DNA from: Rhodococcus sp. P-2
Lineage (GTDB): Bacteria > Actinomycetota > Actinomycetes > Mycobacteriales > Mycobacteriaceae
Direction of reading: 5' to 3'
Assembly (NCBI RefSeq): GCF_016598535.1
Contig: NZ_CP066779.1
Span: 62,001 to 126,000, forward strand
Length of the DNA: 64,000 bases
Part shown: one piece after another, positions 8,488 to 17,662 of the stretch
How positions within the stretch are numbered: position 1 is the stretch's first letter
Layout: each line of letters opens with the position of its first letter
Position numbers and translations under genes: made by a program
The notes under the pieces: model-generated
The model's database searches: none
Told to the model about the DNA's origin: nothing
The model's input: the letters and a program-made list of their open reading frames with translations, nothing else

Positions 8488-10797
8488 TCAGCGCGAACCA
8501 AGCACCGGCGGATCGAACGCCTTGACCGGTGGCAGTACCCCTTCGAATTTCTCGATCTGCACCAGAACGTGCTGGCCGGTGCACCCATGCGAAAGCGAAG
8601 ACGTACCGATGTCCGGCGTCAGAACGTTGGGATTTCCGTGAACACACAGAGAGTCGGGATCGGCAGGATCGAGTGGGTCGTACCACGCACCGGTCGACAA
8701 CTGGACGACGTCGCTCCGCAAATCCGAATCGACGATCACACCAGCCAGGCATGCCCCGCGATCGTTGAACACGCGCACGACGTCCCCAGCCGAGACGCCG
8801 CGCGCGGCGGCGGCATCGGGGTGCATACGAATCGGCTCGCGTCCCTTGATCTTCGACGCCTGACTGACAGCACCGTGATCGAGTTGGCTGTGCAGTCGCG
8901 TCTTGGGCTGGTTGGCGATCAAGTGAAGCGGGTATTGCGAGGCCCGCGGTCCGCCCAACCACTCGTCGGGCTCGTACCAGCGCGGATGGCCGGCGCAGTC
9001 GGCGTAGCCGAACGACTCGATGGTCTCGGAGAAGATCTCGATCTTCCCACTCGGAGTCGAGAGCGGATACTTCTCGGGGTCCTCGCGGAAGTCACCGAAG
9101 AGCACGAGGTTGTCCTCGGTTCGCATCCGGTAGTGCCCGTCGGACCAGAAATCCTCGAACGTCGGTGTGTTGCCGCCGTCTGCATCGACGAACGGGCGCC
9201 ATTGATCGTAGAGATGCTCGATCCACTCCTGTGAGGATCGCCCCTCGGTGAACTGCTCCCCGAATCCGAGTGCGGAAGCCAGATCGGCAAACGTGTCGTA
9301 GTCGTCACGCGAGTTCGCGAAGGGAGGAACGACCTGCTGCATCGCGACCAGAAGCGGATCATTTCGTGTGCAGCTCAGGTCATTTCGTTCGAGCGAAGTG
9401 GTCGACGGGACGACGATGTCGGCGCTGCGAGCCATCGGCGTCCAGTAGGGATCGTGAACGACGATCGTGTCCGGACGCGCAAATGCCCGTCGCAGCCTCG
9501 GGAGATCCTGGTGGTGGTGAAACGGATTACCACCAGCCCAGTAGACCAACCGAATATCCGGATAGGTCAGGCGCCTGCCGTCGTAGTCGAATTCCTCACC
9601 GGGCGAGAGCAACAGATCGGAGATCGCGGCTACCGGAATGAAATCCGACACCGGATTCACACCTTGAGGGAAGGTCGGCAACGGATACGGCACCGGAGCC
9701 AGACCCGGCTCGTTCATCGAACCGTAGCCGTGCCCGAAACCGCCACCCGGAAGCCCGAATTGGCCGAGCATCGCGGCGAGGGTCACCCCCATCCACGGCG
9801 CCTGCTCACCGTGTTTGATGCGCTGCAACGACCACGTGACCGTGACCAGCGTCCGGCCCGACGCCATTCGCCGAGCCAAGTCGGTGACGAACTCGGCGGG
9901 CACCCCGGAGATCTCCTGCGCCCAGCGCGGATCCTTCGGTACACCGTCGGCGCGTCCCAGCAGGTAATCCTCGAAGCGTTCGTAACCGACGCAGAAGCGG
10001 TTCAGGAATTCGCGATCGTGCAGACCCTCCGACGCCAGGACAAAAGCCACTGCGAGCATGATCGCCACATCGGTTCCCGGGACGGGTGCGATCCATTCAC
10101 AGTCACCCTCGACGTCGTCACGCAGCGGACTGAACGAGACGATCTTTCCGCCGCGAGCCCGAAACGCGTCGAGCGCCCCGAGTGTCGGATGACCGCTCGT
10201 ACCACCGGCATTGACGCCGGTGTTCTTGATCGGAACTCCCCCGAACGAGACGAGGAGATCGGAATGCTTCGCGATGACGTCCCACGACGTGGAGCGCGCG
10301 AACAACTTCCAGTGTGTTCCCACCACTCGCGGCATGATGACGCCGGTGGCTCCGAGCGAGTAACTGTGGACCGATTTGGTGTATCCACCCAGCTGATTGA
10401 GAAATCGGTGAGCCTGGCTCTGCGCGTGATGGAATCGACCGGCGCTGGCCCAGCCGTACGAGCCGCCGAAGATCGCGTTGTTTCCATGCGTGTCGACCAC
10501 GCGACGCAATTCACGCGCGAGCAGTTCTGTCAGCTCGTCCCAGGTGACCGAGACGAATTCGTCGGCTCCACGCCGGTCGCTGGGACCCGGCCCGTTCTCG
10601 AGCCAACCTCGACGCACCGCCGGACCCGTGACGCGTGACCGGCTGCGCACCGATCCGGCGAGGTTGCCGAGCATCGGCGAAGGATTCGAATCACCCTCGT
10701 ACGGATGCACGGCGGTCACCTCGCCGGCGACCGATTCGGCGCTGAACATTCCCCAATGGGACATGTGTTGACGACGCCGGTTCGGTGCAGTTGTCAC
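8488..10797 (-). CDS. BisC/TorA-type molybdopterin-dependent oxidoreductase
   Basis: A 769-residue molybdopterin enzyme of the DMSO reductase family, in the biotin sulfoxide/TMAO reductase branch. The N-terminus has SHWGMFSAE and no Cys-rich [4Fe-4S] motif. FGGSYGWASAGRFHHAQ (110-126) and SVHSYSLGA (142-150) are family motifs, with Ser147 the likely molybdenum ligand. The C-terminal cofactor domain holds LHSQLDHG. There is no Tat signal, so it is probably cytoplasmic, reducing S- or N-oxides such as biotin or methionine sulfoxide. It follows hemQ by 21 bases on the same strand and may be the last gene of the heme operon. GTG 10797 is used; ATG 10764 (MSHWGMF) is an alternative. Confidence 0.88.
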   Translation of the reverse strand: MTTAPNRRRQHMSHWGMFSAESVAGEVTAVHPYEGDSNPSPMLGNLAGSVRSRSRVTGPAVRRGWLENGPGPSDRRGADEFVSVTWDELTELLARELRRVVDTHGNNAIFGGSYGWASAGRFHHAQSQAHRFLNQLGGYTKSVHSYSLGATGVIMPRVVGTHWKLFARSTSWDVIAKHSDLLVSFGGVPIKNTGVNAGGTSGHPTLGALDAFRARGGKIVSFSPLRDDVEGDCEWIAPVPGTDVAIMLAVAFVLASEGLHDREFLNRFCVGYERFEDYLLGRADGVPKDPRWAQEISGVPAEFVTDLARRMASGRTLVTVTWSLQRIKHGEQAPWMGVTLAAMLGQFGLPGGGFGHGYGSMNEPGLAPVPYPLPTFPQGVNPVSDFIPVAAISDLLLSPGEEFDYDGRRLTYPDIRLVYWAGGNPFHHHQDLPRLRRAFARPDTIVVHDPYWTPMARSADIVVPSTTSLERNDLSCTRNDPLLVAMQQVVPPFANSRDDYDTFADLASALGFGEQFTEGRSSQEWIEHLYDQWRPFVDADGGNTPTFEDFWSDGHYRMRTEDNLVLFGDFREDPEKYPLSTPSGKIEIFSETIESFGYADCAGHPRWYEPDEWLGGPRASQYPLHLIANQPKTRLHSQLDHGAVSQASKIKGREPIRMHPDAAAARGVSAGDVVRVFNDRGACLAGVIVDSDLRSDVVQLSTGAWYDPLDPADPDSLCVHGNPNVLTPDIGTSSLSHGCTGQHVLVQIEKFEGVLPPVKAFDPPVLGSR

Positions 10798-10818
10798 AGA
10801 AACTACTTTCGAGGTAGA

Positions 10819-11514
10819 TCAGGGAAGGGAAAGAACCAACTTCTCGATGTCCACGCGCGGACCGGTGAAGAACGGCACCTCTTCGCGAACGTGCAGGCGC
10901 GCTTCGGTGGCACGCAGGTCGCGCATCAAATCGACGATACGGATGAGCTCAGGTGCTTCGAACGCGAGAATCCACTCGTAGTCCCCCAGAGCGAAAGCCG
11001 GGACCGTGTTGGCGCGAACGTCCTTGTACGAACGAGCAGCCATACCGTGATCGGCGAGCATCTTGCGACGCTCCTCGTCGGGGAGCAGGTACCACTCGTA
11101 CGAGCGGACGAACGGGTAGACGCAGATGTAGTCGCCCGGATCCTCACCCGCGACGAAAGAGGGCACGTGGCTCTTGTTGAACTCCGCGGGGCGGTGCACC
11201 GCCGAGTTGCTCCAGATGGGAGCACTCGCCTGACCGAGGACCGTGGTGCGACGGAAATCCGCGTACGCGGCCTGCAGTTCCTCGATGCTGGCCGCGTGGG
11301 TCCAGATCATGAAGTCCGCGTCGGCGCGCAAGCCGGCGACGTCGTAGATGCCGCGAACCACGACGCCCTTGTCTTCGAGACCCTCGAAGAACAAGCGGGC
11401 GTCCTTGACCGCAGCTTCCCGATCATCGCCCAGCACACCGGGTTCCACCTGGAACACGGAGAACATGAGGTAACGGATTTCAGAGTTCAGTTTGTCGAAA
11501 TCAAGGCGTGCCAT
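10819..11514 (-). CDS. hemQ: Coproheme decarboxylase (HemQ/ChdC), chlorite dismutase family
   Basis: 231 residues from ATG 11514 ([21 protein letters not shown]); the frame is open further upstream, but that part overlaps hemG. Tyr133 in [12 protein letters not shown] and His156 in [11 protein letters not shown] correspond to the actinobacterial ChdC catalytic Tyr and proximal heme His. The enzyme converts coproheme to heme b with hydrogen peroxide, the last step of the coproporphyrin-dependent pathway. The start lies four bases after the hemG stop, so translation is probably coupled. Neighbours hemG and hemE give the same pathway; Rv2676c is the M. tuberculosis counterpart. Confidence 0.95.
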   Translation of the reverse strand: MARLDFDKLNSEIRYLMFSVFQVEPGVLGDDREAAVKDARLFFEGLEDKGVVVRGIYDVAGLRADADFMIWTHAASIEELQAAYADFRRTTVLGQASAPIWSNSAVHRPAEFNKSHVPSFVAGEDPGDYICVYPFVRSYEWYLLPDEERRKMLADHGMAARSYKDVRANTVPAFALGDYEWILAFEAPELIRIVDLMRDLRATEARLHVREEVPFFTGPRVDIEKLVLSLP

Positions 11515-11518
11515 GGGT

Positions 11519-12880
11519 CTATCGTGCCACTCGCTCGAATATCCGTGTAGCCGCCGTCGTGCCGACTGCGACACACGCCGGAACCCCGACGCCGTGCAGC
11601 CATGACCCGGCCACTTCGAGGCCGTCGAACTGCGCCATCCCGGACTCGATTTCGGCCACGATTTCCGTGTGACCTGGGGCGTACTGGGGAAGACCTCCGT
11701 GCCACCGCTGCACGAAGCTCGCTGTTGGCACCTCGGTGATTCCGGTCACGGTCTCGAGATCGGCGCGCGCGAGTTCGATGAGTTCTCCATCCGGCCGGTG
11801 GACGATCTCCGATGCACCGAATCGACCGAACGAGACGCGAACGAGATGCTCGCCGCGATCAGCGAGGTGCGTCCACTTTCGACTCGACAGCGTGAACGCC
11901 TTGGCGGTCAGGTCGGCGTCGGTGGCAACCAGGATCCCCGAATTCTGCGGAAGTTCGACCTGCCCGGACAAGCGGAGCGCGACCACCACGGACGACGCCA
12001 GTTCGATCCGCGCCGCGATACTCGCGATCCCCGGATCGACTCCGGCCAACAACGTCGCTGCCCGCGGAGCCGGGACAGCCAGAATCACCGCGTCGACGCT
12101 GCCGAGCGGATCGACGTTCCACCCCGTCCCGTCTCTGCGTAACCCCGAGGCCTCTCCTCGGACGAACTTCGCGTCGGCGGCCTCCCGCAGCGCATCGAGC
12201 AGGATGCCGTAACCGTTCCTGAGCGCTCCGAATACCGGTCCGGGTGCAGGCGTCGGCAGTGCCGCGGCGACTGCAGCCGTGAGGCTACGAGCCCCGGCAT
12301 CGAGCGCCGCAGCGAGCGTCGGTAATGCTGCTCGCACGCCGATGGTGTCCGCCAGCCCCGAATACACCCCGCCCAGCAGTGGATCCACCGATCGGCTGAC
12401 CACCTGATCGCCGAATCGTTGCGAAACCAGTTCGGCAACACTGCAATCGGAACCACGGGTCCACTCGAACGGGACGCCTGCCTCGGCGGCTATGTGCGCC
12501 AAGGTCTGCCCGTCGACAAGTTCTCTCACCGACTCGGCCGACGCAGGGATTCCCATCAGGGTTCCGGCCGGCAACCGATTCAGCGAGCCCTGAGACCAGA
12601 TCAACGGGCTCAGCCCAGCGGGATGAACGATCTGATCGGTCAGTCCCAGCTCGGCGAGAAGCGCAGGCACCTCCGGCCGCCGGGCGATGAACGCCTCGGC
12701 ACCGATGTCGACCGGGCCGCCGCCCAAATCGATCGTCCGCAGCTTCCCGCCCAGTCTCGGCGAGTCGTCGACAACCGTGATGTCGGCGTCGGAGCCCAGA
12801 CTGCGCCGAAGCCGGTACGCGGCAACCAGACCGGAGATTCCGCCTCCGATCACCGCGACCGACGGCCGAGTGGTCGTCAC
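11519..12880 (-). CDS. hemG: Coproporphyrinogen III/protoporphyrinogen oxidase (HemY/CgoX type)
   Basis: 453 residues. The N-terminal FAD dinucleotide fold is [16 protein letters not shown] (about residues 9-24), followed by [12 protein letters not shown] and the substrate region. The C-terminal FAD-binding end has [21 protein letters not shown]. In actinobacteria this enzyme oxidises coproporphyrinogen III to coproporphyrin III using oxygen. The start is GTG, and its GTGA overlaps the hemE stop by four bases, so it is translationally coupled. Databases use hemG, hemY or cgoX for this gene. Confidence 0.94.
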   Translation of the reverse strand: MTTTRPSVAVIGGGISGLVAAYRLRRSLGSDADITVVDDSPRLGGKLRTIDLGGGPVDIGAEAFIARRPEVPALLAELGLTDQIVHPAGLSPLIWSQGSLNRLPAGTLMGIPASAESVRELVDGQTLAHIAAEAGVPFEWTRGSDCSVAELVSQRFGDQVVSRSVDPLLGGVYSGLADTIGVRAALPTLAAALDAGARSLTAAVAAALPTPAPGPVFGALRNGYGILLDALREAADAKFVRGEASGLRRDGTGWNVDPLGSVDAVILAVPAPRAATLLAGVDPGIASIAARIELASSVVVALRLSGQVELPQNSGILVATDADLTAKAFTLSSRKWTHLADRGEHLVRVSFGRFGASEIVHRPDGELIELARADLETVTGITEVPTASFVQRWHGGLPQYAPGHTEIVAEIESGMAQFDGLEVAGSWLHGVGVPACVAVGTTAATRIFERVAR

Positions 12881-13974
12881 AGCGAGTGCACCAGCTCCAC
12901 CGCCGACGTGATCGCCGACGGATCGGTGTCGGGCAGAACGCCGTGGCCGAGATTGAAGATGTGGCCGATCGCGCCGGCTTCGATCGCGCGGTCACCTTCG
13001 GCGGCGATCCGACGCACCTCGCGATCGATCACCTCGGGGCCGGCGAACAGGACGGCGGGGTCGAGATTGCCTTGCAGAGCCTTGCCAGGGCCGACACGAC
13101 CGGCGGCGACGTCGAGCGGAATCCGCCAGTCGACACCCACGACGTCGGCGCCCGCCTCCCCCATCGCCCCGAGGAGTTCACCGGTACCGACACCGAAGTG
13201 GATACGCGGAACGCCGGCAGCGGCAACCTCGGCGAACACTCGCTCGGAATGCGGAAGTACGAATTCCCGGTAATCCGCGAGCGAGAGGGCGCCCGCCCAC
13301 GAGTCGAACAGCTGAACCGCGTCGACACCAGCCTCGAGCTGCGCCTGCAGGAAGCAGATCGTGGTGTCGGCCAGGCTTCCGAGCAGCGCGTGCCAGGTCT
13401 TCGGATCGGAGTGCATGAGCGCCTTGGTCTTCTCGTGGTTCCGGCTCGGACCACCCTCGACCAGATACGACGCCAAGGTGAACGGTGCTCCGGCAAAGCC
13501 GATCAGCGGCGTGGAGCCCAACTCGGTGGTGAGAAGTCGAACGGCCTGCGCGATCGCCCCGACCTCTTCGGGGACCAATCGCGGGAGCGCTGCGACGTCG
13601 GCGATCGAACGGATCGGATTGGCAACCACGGGTCCGACACCGGCAACGATGTCGAGATCGATTCCCGCGGCCTTGAGCGGAACAACGATGTCCGAGAACA
13701 GAATTGCCGCATCCACGTCGTGACGACGCACCGGCTGCATCGTGATCTCGCAGACCAGCGCCGGATCGAAGCACGATTCCAACATGCCGATCCCTGCGCG
13801 GATCTCGCGGTACTCGGGCAACGAACGCCCGGCCTGGCGCATGAACCACACCGGCCGCCGACTCGGAGTGCGTCCGGTCGCCGCGGCAAGCAACGGTGCG
13901 TCGGGCAAGACTCGCCGAGCGCTGTATTGCGCCGACCCGGTGGTGCCTGAATTCATGTTGTCCAACCCGCTCAT
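12877..13974 (-). CDS. hemE: Uroporphyrinogen decarboxylase
   Basis: 365 residues from ATG 13974 ([10 protein letters not shown]); ATG 13956 is a second candidate. The open frame extends to 14121, but the extra residues do not resemble the family. The signature [18 protein letters not shown] carries the conserved Arg/Gly substrate-binding loop. The second signature, [17 protein letters not shown], and the Asp-containing [14 protein letters not shown] are present. The enzyme decarboxylates uroporphyrinogen III to coproporphyrinogen III. It is the first gene of the hemE-hemG-hemQ operon and is divergent from the DUF3000 gene, with 168 bases between starts for the promoters. Confidence 0.96.
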   Translation of the reverse strand: MSGLDNMNSGTTGSAQYSARRVLPDAPLLAAATGRTPSRRPVWFMRQAGRSLPEYREIRAGIGMLESCFDPALVCEITMQPVRRHDVDAAILFSDIVVPLKAAGIDLDIVAGVGPVVANPIRSIADVAALPRLVPEEVGAIAQAVRLLTTELGSTPLIGFAGAPFTLASYLVEGGPSRNHEKTKALMHSDPKTWHALLGSLADTTICFLQAQLEAGVDAVQLFDSWAGALSLADYREFVLPHSERVFAEVAAAGVPRIHFGVGTGELLGAMGEAGADVVGVDWRIPLDVAAGRVGPGKALQGNLDPAVLFAGPEVIDREVRRIAAEGDRAIEAGAIGHIFNLGHGVLPDTDPSAITSAVELVHSL

Positions 13975-14142
13975 CAGTCCTCGCGCTCTCCGCCAACGTA
14001 TGTCTTCGATCGACTCAATGCTGCCATGCCCGACACCCCGGATCGGACACCCGAGCGGTTCGTGAGCGGCCACACACCCGGGCCACTCTCGGTCGGCGCG
14101 CCTCCACCTCCCCGCCCACATCCCCGACTAACGTCCTGACCT

Positions 14143-14733
14143 GTGACGACATCCGGATCGACAGCCGACCCGGCCGAGTTCCGTGCCGCCGTGGAGGCGA
14201 TGACCGCTGCGCGGGTTCGGCCCGAGATAGAGGTCGGTCCCATCCGCCCGCCGCAGCGTCTCGCTCCGTACAGTCACGCCGTGGGAGCCGAGGTTCTGCA
14301 CCCGGACTCCGACGTCGTGGCAGAGCAGTCCGAAGGTGACGCCTTCGGCCGCCTGATCCTGTTGTTCGATCCGGACGGCGACGAGGCGTGGAACGGGACC
14401 ATGCGATTGGTGGCCTACATCCAAGCCGATCTCGACGAAGCCGTCGCCGCGGATCCGCTGCTTCCCGAAGTAGCCTGGAGTTGGCTGGTGGATGCACTCG
14501 AGGCCGGCCCGGAACCTTTTGTCGCCCTGGGCGGTACGGTCACGGCCACCACGTCGGTGCGGTACGGCGACATCGCCGGGCCGCCCCGGGCCCATCAGCT
14601 CGAGCTGCGAGCGTCCTGGACTGCAACTTCTTCCGAACTGGCTCACCACGTGGAGGCCTTCTGTGAAGTCCTGGCATACGCGGCAGGGCTTCCGCCCGCC
14701 GGGATAACCACGCTGTCGCGGCAGAGCGACTGA
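14143..14733 (+). CDS. DUF3000 domain protein
   Basis: 196 residues, a soluble actinobacterial protein with no assigned function. Features are AAVEAMTAARVRPEIEVGPIRPPQRLAPY near the start (the family's opening), GRLILLFDPDGDEAWNGTMRLVAYIQADLD in the middle, and a C-terminal segment SELAHHVEAFCEVLAYAAGLPPAG. It starts at GTG, divergent from hemE, and is followed by the wax synthase after 60 bases. The same divergent hemE/DUF3000 pairing is found in mycobacteria (Rv2678c with Rv2680 nearby). Function unknown. Confidence 0.85.
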   Translation: MTTSGSTADPAEFRAAVEAMTAARVRPEIEVGPIRPPQRLAPYSHAVGAEVLHPDSDVVAEQSEGDAFGRLILLFDPDGDEAWNGTMRLVAYIQADLDEAVAADPLLPEVAWSWLVDALEAGPEPFVALGGTVTATTSVRYGDIAGPPRAHQLELRASWTATSSELAHHVEAFCEVLAYAAGLPPAGITTLSRQSD

Positions 14734-14770
14734 CTCCGCTACTCGTTTACGCATTTCCCCGGAAAATTAC

Positions 14771-14784
14771 TAGAACCTGTTCTA
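14771..14784. promoter_or_regulatory. KstR-type operator (TAGAACCTGTTCTA)
   Basis: The 14 bases TAGAACCTGTTCTA match the published KstR motif TNNAACNNGTTNNA at every fixed position and form a near-perfect palindrome (with flanks, 14770-14785, 7 of 8 pairs). The site ends nine bases before the ATG of the wax ester synthase gene, so a bound repressor would block transcription start. KstR controls cholesterol catabolism genes in mycobacteria and rhodococci. The two-base centre distinguishes it from a LexA box, which has a four-base centre. Confidence 0.75.
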
Positions 14785-14793
14785 GAATGAGTC

Positions 14794-16200
14794 ATGCAAC
14801 GTCTCAGCGGACTCGACGCGACCTTCCTCTACTTGGAAACACCGACCCAGCTATTGCACGTTTGTGGACTTGTCCTGCTCGACCCGACAACCATTCCGGG
14901 CGGCTACGACTACCGGAAGCTCCTCCGCGAGTTGGACTCGCGGATGGCCACCATGCCGACCTTCCGGCGCAAACTCAAAGATTCTCGCCTCAATCTCGAC
15001 TACCCGGTCTGGGTCGACGACCACGATTTCGACATCGAGCGGCATTGCCATCGAACCGCGGTACCCGCGCCGGGAACGCACGCGGAACTGGCGGAACTTG
15101 CCGGACACATCGCCAGCCAGCCGCTGGATCGGTCCCGTCCGCTGTGGGAGATGTGGGTCATCGAGGGCCTCGCCGACGGGCAGATCGCCGTCATGTCGAA
15201 AATCCACCACAGCGCCGCCGACGGTGTCACCGGCGCAAACATCCTGGCTCAGCTGTGCAGCCTCGAACCGGATTCGCCGGCTCTCGTGGATCCCGATGCC
15301 CAGGGCGCGGGCGACGCCGGAACTCTCGACATCGCGATCGGCGGACTCATGGCCGTCGTCGCACGGCCCGCACGAATTGCCCGTCTGGTCCCCGGCGGAA
15401 TCGCCATGCTCCCCAAGTGGGTGACGCGTGCACGCAAGGGTGAAGCCATGCCTGCGCCGTTCACCGCGCCGCGGACCTCGTTCAACGGCGCTATCACCGG
15501 CCACCGCAACGTCGCGTTCAGCCAACTCGATCTCGCGAAGGTGAAAGCCGTGAAAGACCGCCACGGCGTGAAGGTCAACGACGTGGTCCTGGCGCTCTGC
15601 GCCGGAGCTCTGCGTAAGTATCTGGAGGACCGGGACGAACTACCGGAGGACTCCCTCGTCGCCATGGTGCCCGTCTCGGTTCACGGCAAGTCCGACCGGC
15701 CGGGCACGAACCAGATCTCGGGCATGTTCACGCAACTGGGCACCCAGATCGCCGATCCCGTCGAACGCCTGCACGCGATCAGCGATTACAACGCCACCTC
15801 GAAGAACCACAACGAAGCCCTGGGCGCGAACATGCTCCAGGACTGGTCACAGTTCGCATCACCGGCGGTATTCGGCGCCGCCATGCGCGTGTACTCGTCG
15901 CTCAAGCTCGCCGAGCGTCATCCGGTGGTGTCCAACCTGGTGGTCTCCAACGTGCCCGGGCCGCCGGTCCCGCTCTACTTCCTCGGTGCACAGATCAAAG
16001 GAATGTTCCCGCTCGGCCCGATCTTCCACGGGGCGGGCCTGAACGTCACGGTGATGTCGCTCGACGGAAAACTCGACGTCGGCATCGTCAGTTGCTCCGA
16101 TCTGGCACCCGAATTGGACCAGCTCGCGCAAGGTTTCGGGGCAGCTCTCGACGAACTGTTCGACGCTGAGGTGACAACCACTGTCCCCACTGCGACGTAG
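14794..16200 (+). CDS. Wax ester synthase/acyl-CoA:diacylglycerol acyltransferase (WS/DGAT)
   Basis: 468 residues, full length for the bacterial WS/DGAT family. The active-site motif HHxxxDG is HHSAADG at residues 138-144; His139 is the likely base. The N-terminal LSGLDATFLYLE and the later VVSNVPGPPVPLYF block (around 390, the family's ND/PLW region) are also present. The enzyme esterifies acyl-CoA with diacylglycerol or long-chain alcohols to make storage triacylglycerol or wax ester at the membrane/lipid-body surface. The KstR-like palindrome at 14771 suggests induction during sterol use. Rhodococci carry many paralogues, so no specific atf number is given. Confidence 0.92.
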   Translation: MQRLSGLDATFLYLETPTQLLHVCGLVLLDPTTIPGGYDYRKLLRELDSRMATMPTFRRKLKDSRLNLDYPVWVDDHDFDIERHCHRTAVPAPGTHAELAELAGHIASQPLDRSRPLWEMWVIEGLADGQIAVMSKIHHSAADGVTGANILAQLCSLEPDSPALVDPDAQGAGDAGTLDIAIGGLMAVVARPARIARLVPGGIAMLPKWVTRARKGEAMPAPFTAPRTSFNGAITGHRNVAFSQLDLAKVKAVKDRHGVKVNDVVLALCAGALRKYLEDRDELPEDSLVAMVPVSVHGKSDRPGTNQISGMFTQLGTQIADPVERLHAISDYNATSKNHNEALGANMLQDWSQFASPAVFGAAMRVYSSLKLAERHPVVSNLVVSNVPGPPVPLYFLGAQIKGMFPLGPIFHGAGLNVTVMSLDGKLDVGIVSCSDLAPELDQLAQGFGAALDELFDAEVTTTVPTAT

Positions 16201-16205
16201 AGTCA

Positions 16206-17501
16206 ATGACCATGTCCGAAGTCACCGATGATGCGACCGAGCCCACCTCCGACGTAGTTCCGCTGCTCGTACCGCGTGACGGAGTTCCGGAAGTCATCAC
16301 CACTGCCGCCGGCGTCTCCGGTGCCGCGGCCGCGCTGGCTTCCGGTCACGGCCCGCTCGCGGTGGACGCCGAGCGGGCATCCGGATTCCGCTATTCGGCA
16401 CGGGCGTACCTGATCCAGCTCCGACGCGAAGGAGCAGGATCGTTCCTGCTCGACCCGATTCCGACAGCGCAAGACCTGCAGCCTTTGGCCGAGGTGATCA
16501 ACCCGTTGCAATGGGTGCTGCACTCTGCCGATCAGGATCTCCCCGGCCTCGCCGAACTGGGCCTGACACCGGCCGAGCTGTTCGACACCGAACTTGCCGG
16601 TCGACTGGCCGGGTTCGAGCGAGTCGGACTCGCCGCGATTGTGGAACGAACTCTGCGAGTGGAACTTCGCAAGGGTCACGGGGCTGCGGACTGGTCGACA
16701 CGTCCACTGCCGGACGCCTGGTTGAACTACGCCGCCCTCGACGTCGAAGTGCTTCTCGAATTGCGCGACGCAATGGAAGCCGAACTCGAATCCCAAGGCA
16801 AGCTCGAATGGGCGAAGGAAGAGTTCGAGTACATCCGTCTGGCCGGACCACCCAAGCCCAAACCGGACCGCTGGCGTCGTACGTCGCACATCACCTCGCT
16901 CAAGACCACGCGCCAGTTGGCGGCGGTGCGGGCGTTGTGGCAAGCCCGTGAGGATCTCGCACGCAAGCGTGACGTGTCGCCGAGCCGAGTTCTTCCCGAC
17001 TCCGCGATCATCGATGCCGCCCTCAAAGATCCCCAGTCGTTGGACGCGCTCCGCTCGCTTCCCGTCTTCGGCGGACCACGTCAACGCCGGTATTCACGTG
17101 TCTGGATGGACGCATTGGAAGCTGCGCGCAGGCTCCCCGACAGCGAGCTTCCGCCGAAGACCCCGCTCATCGTCGGACCTCCGGCCGCCGGTCGCTGGGC
17201 CCGCCAGGATCCGGCGGCAGCGGACCGCTTGACGGCGGCCAGAGCCGCACTGTCGGACCTGAGCAAAGAAGTGTCGGTACCGGTGGAGAATCTGCTCCAA
17301 CCCGACCTGGTCAGGCGCCTGTGCTGGGACTGGAAATTGGAACCCGACTCGGACATCGCCGAAGTCGAGAGTGCGATCGAGACCAAGCTCACTTCGGGAG
17401 GCGCACGTGGCTGGCAACGCACTTTGACGGTTCCTGTCCTCGCCGAGGCACTGAACTCCGTGGTCCCGGCCGAACCCGAGGCCGAAGCGCCTGAATCCTG
17501 A
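16206..17501 (+). CDS. rnd: Ribonuclease D-like 3'-5' exonuclease with HRDC domain
   Basis: 431 residues. The DEDD exonuclease domain starts with GPLAVDAERASGFRYS (Exo I, Asp/Glu pair near residues 58-60). The Exo III region is PDAWLNYAALDVEVLLEL. A HRDC domain follows (about 230-300, QLAAVRALWQAREDLARKRDVSPSRVLPD), then a second HRDC-like C-terminal region. The enzyme trims stable RNA 3' ends such as tRNA precursors. It starts five bases after the wax synthase stop; ATG 16206 and ATG 16212 are both possible. Corresponds in position to Rv2681. Confidence 0.9.
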   Translation: MTMSEVTDDATEPTSDVVPLLVPRDGVPEVITTAAGVSGAAAALASGHGPLAVDAERASGFRYSARAYLIQLRREGAGSFLLDPIPTAQDLQPLAEVINPLQWVLHSADQDLPGLAELGLTPAELFDTELAGRLAGFERVGLAAIVERTLRVELRKGHGAADWSTRPLPDAWLNYAALDVEVLLELRDAMEAELESQGKLEWAKEEFEYIRLAGPPKPKPDRWRRTSHITSLKTTRQLAAVRALWQAREDLARKRDVSPSRVLPDSAIIDAALKDPQSLDALRSLPVFGGPRQRRYSRVWMDALEAARRLPDSELPPKTPLIVGPPAAGRWARQDPAAADRLTAARAALSDLSKEVSVPVENLLQPDLVRRLCWDWKLEPDSDIAEVESAIETKLTSGGARGWQRTLTVPVLAEALNSVVPAEPEAEAPES

Positions 17502-17542
17502 CCTGACCCCGGTGTGAAGTTGGAGCAATTCGGCACGTTAAG

Positions 17543-17556
17543 TTACCGGTCAGTAA
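17543..17556. promoter_or_regulatory. Imperfect palindrome TTACCGGTCAGTAA upstream of fadA
   Basis: TTAC...GTAA arms with an interior G-C pair (5 of 7 positions symmetric) lie 107 bases before the fadA start, in the promoter region. The size and symmetry suit a TetR-family operator for a fatty-acid regulator. The regulator is not identified. Confidence 0.35.
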
Positions 17557-17662
17557 TGGGCAGTAGTACGCTCGATACGAGGCCGGACGCCTGGCCGTGA
17601 TCGCCGAACCAACGTCTCACCGCCCTTCGGTGCGGTGGGCAGCTCCATCAGGAGGAATTCGC

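Noticed and set aside
9454..10638. 394-residue plus-strand ORF opposite the BisC-type gene
   Set aside because: Antisense shadow without recognisable motifs.
12886..13950. 354-residue plus-strand ORF opposite hemE
   Set aside because: Shadow; hemE motifs are clear on the minus strand.
14771..14784. LexA (SOS) box reading of the palindrome before the wax synthase
   Set aside because: Actinobacterial LexA sites have four bases between GAAC and GTTC; here there are two, matching KstR.
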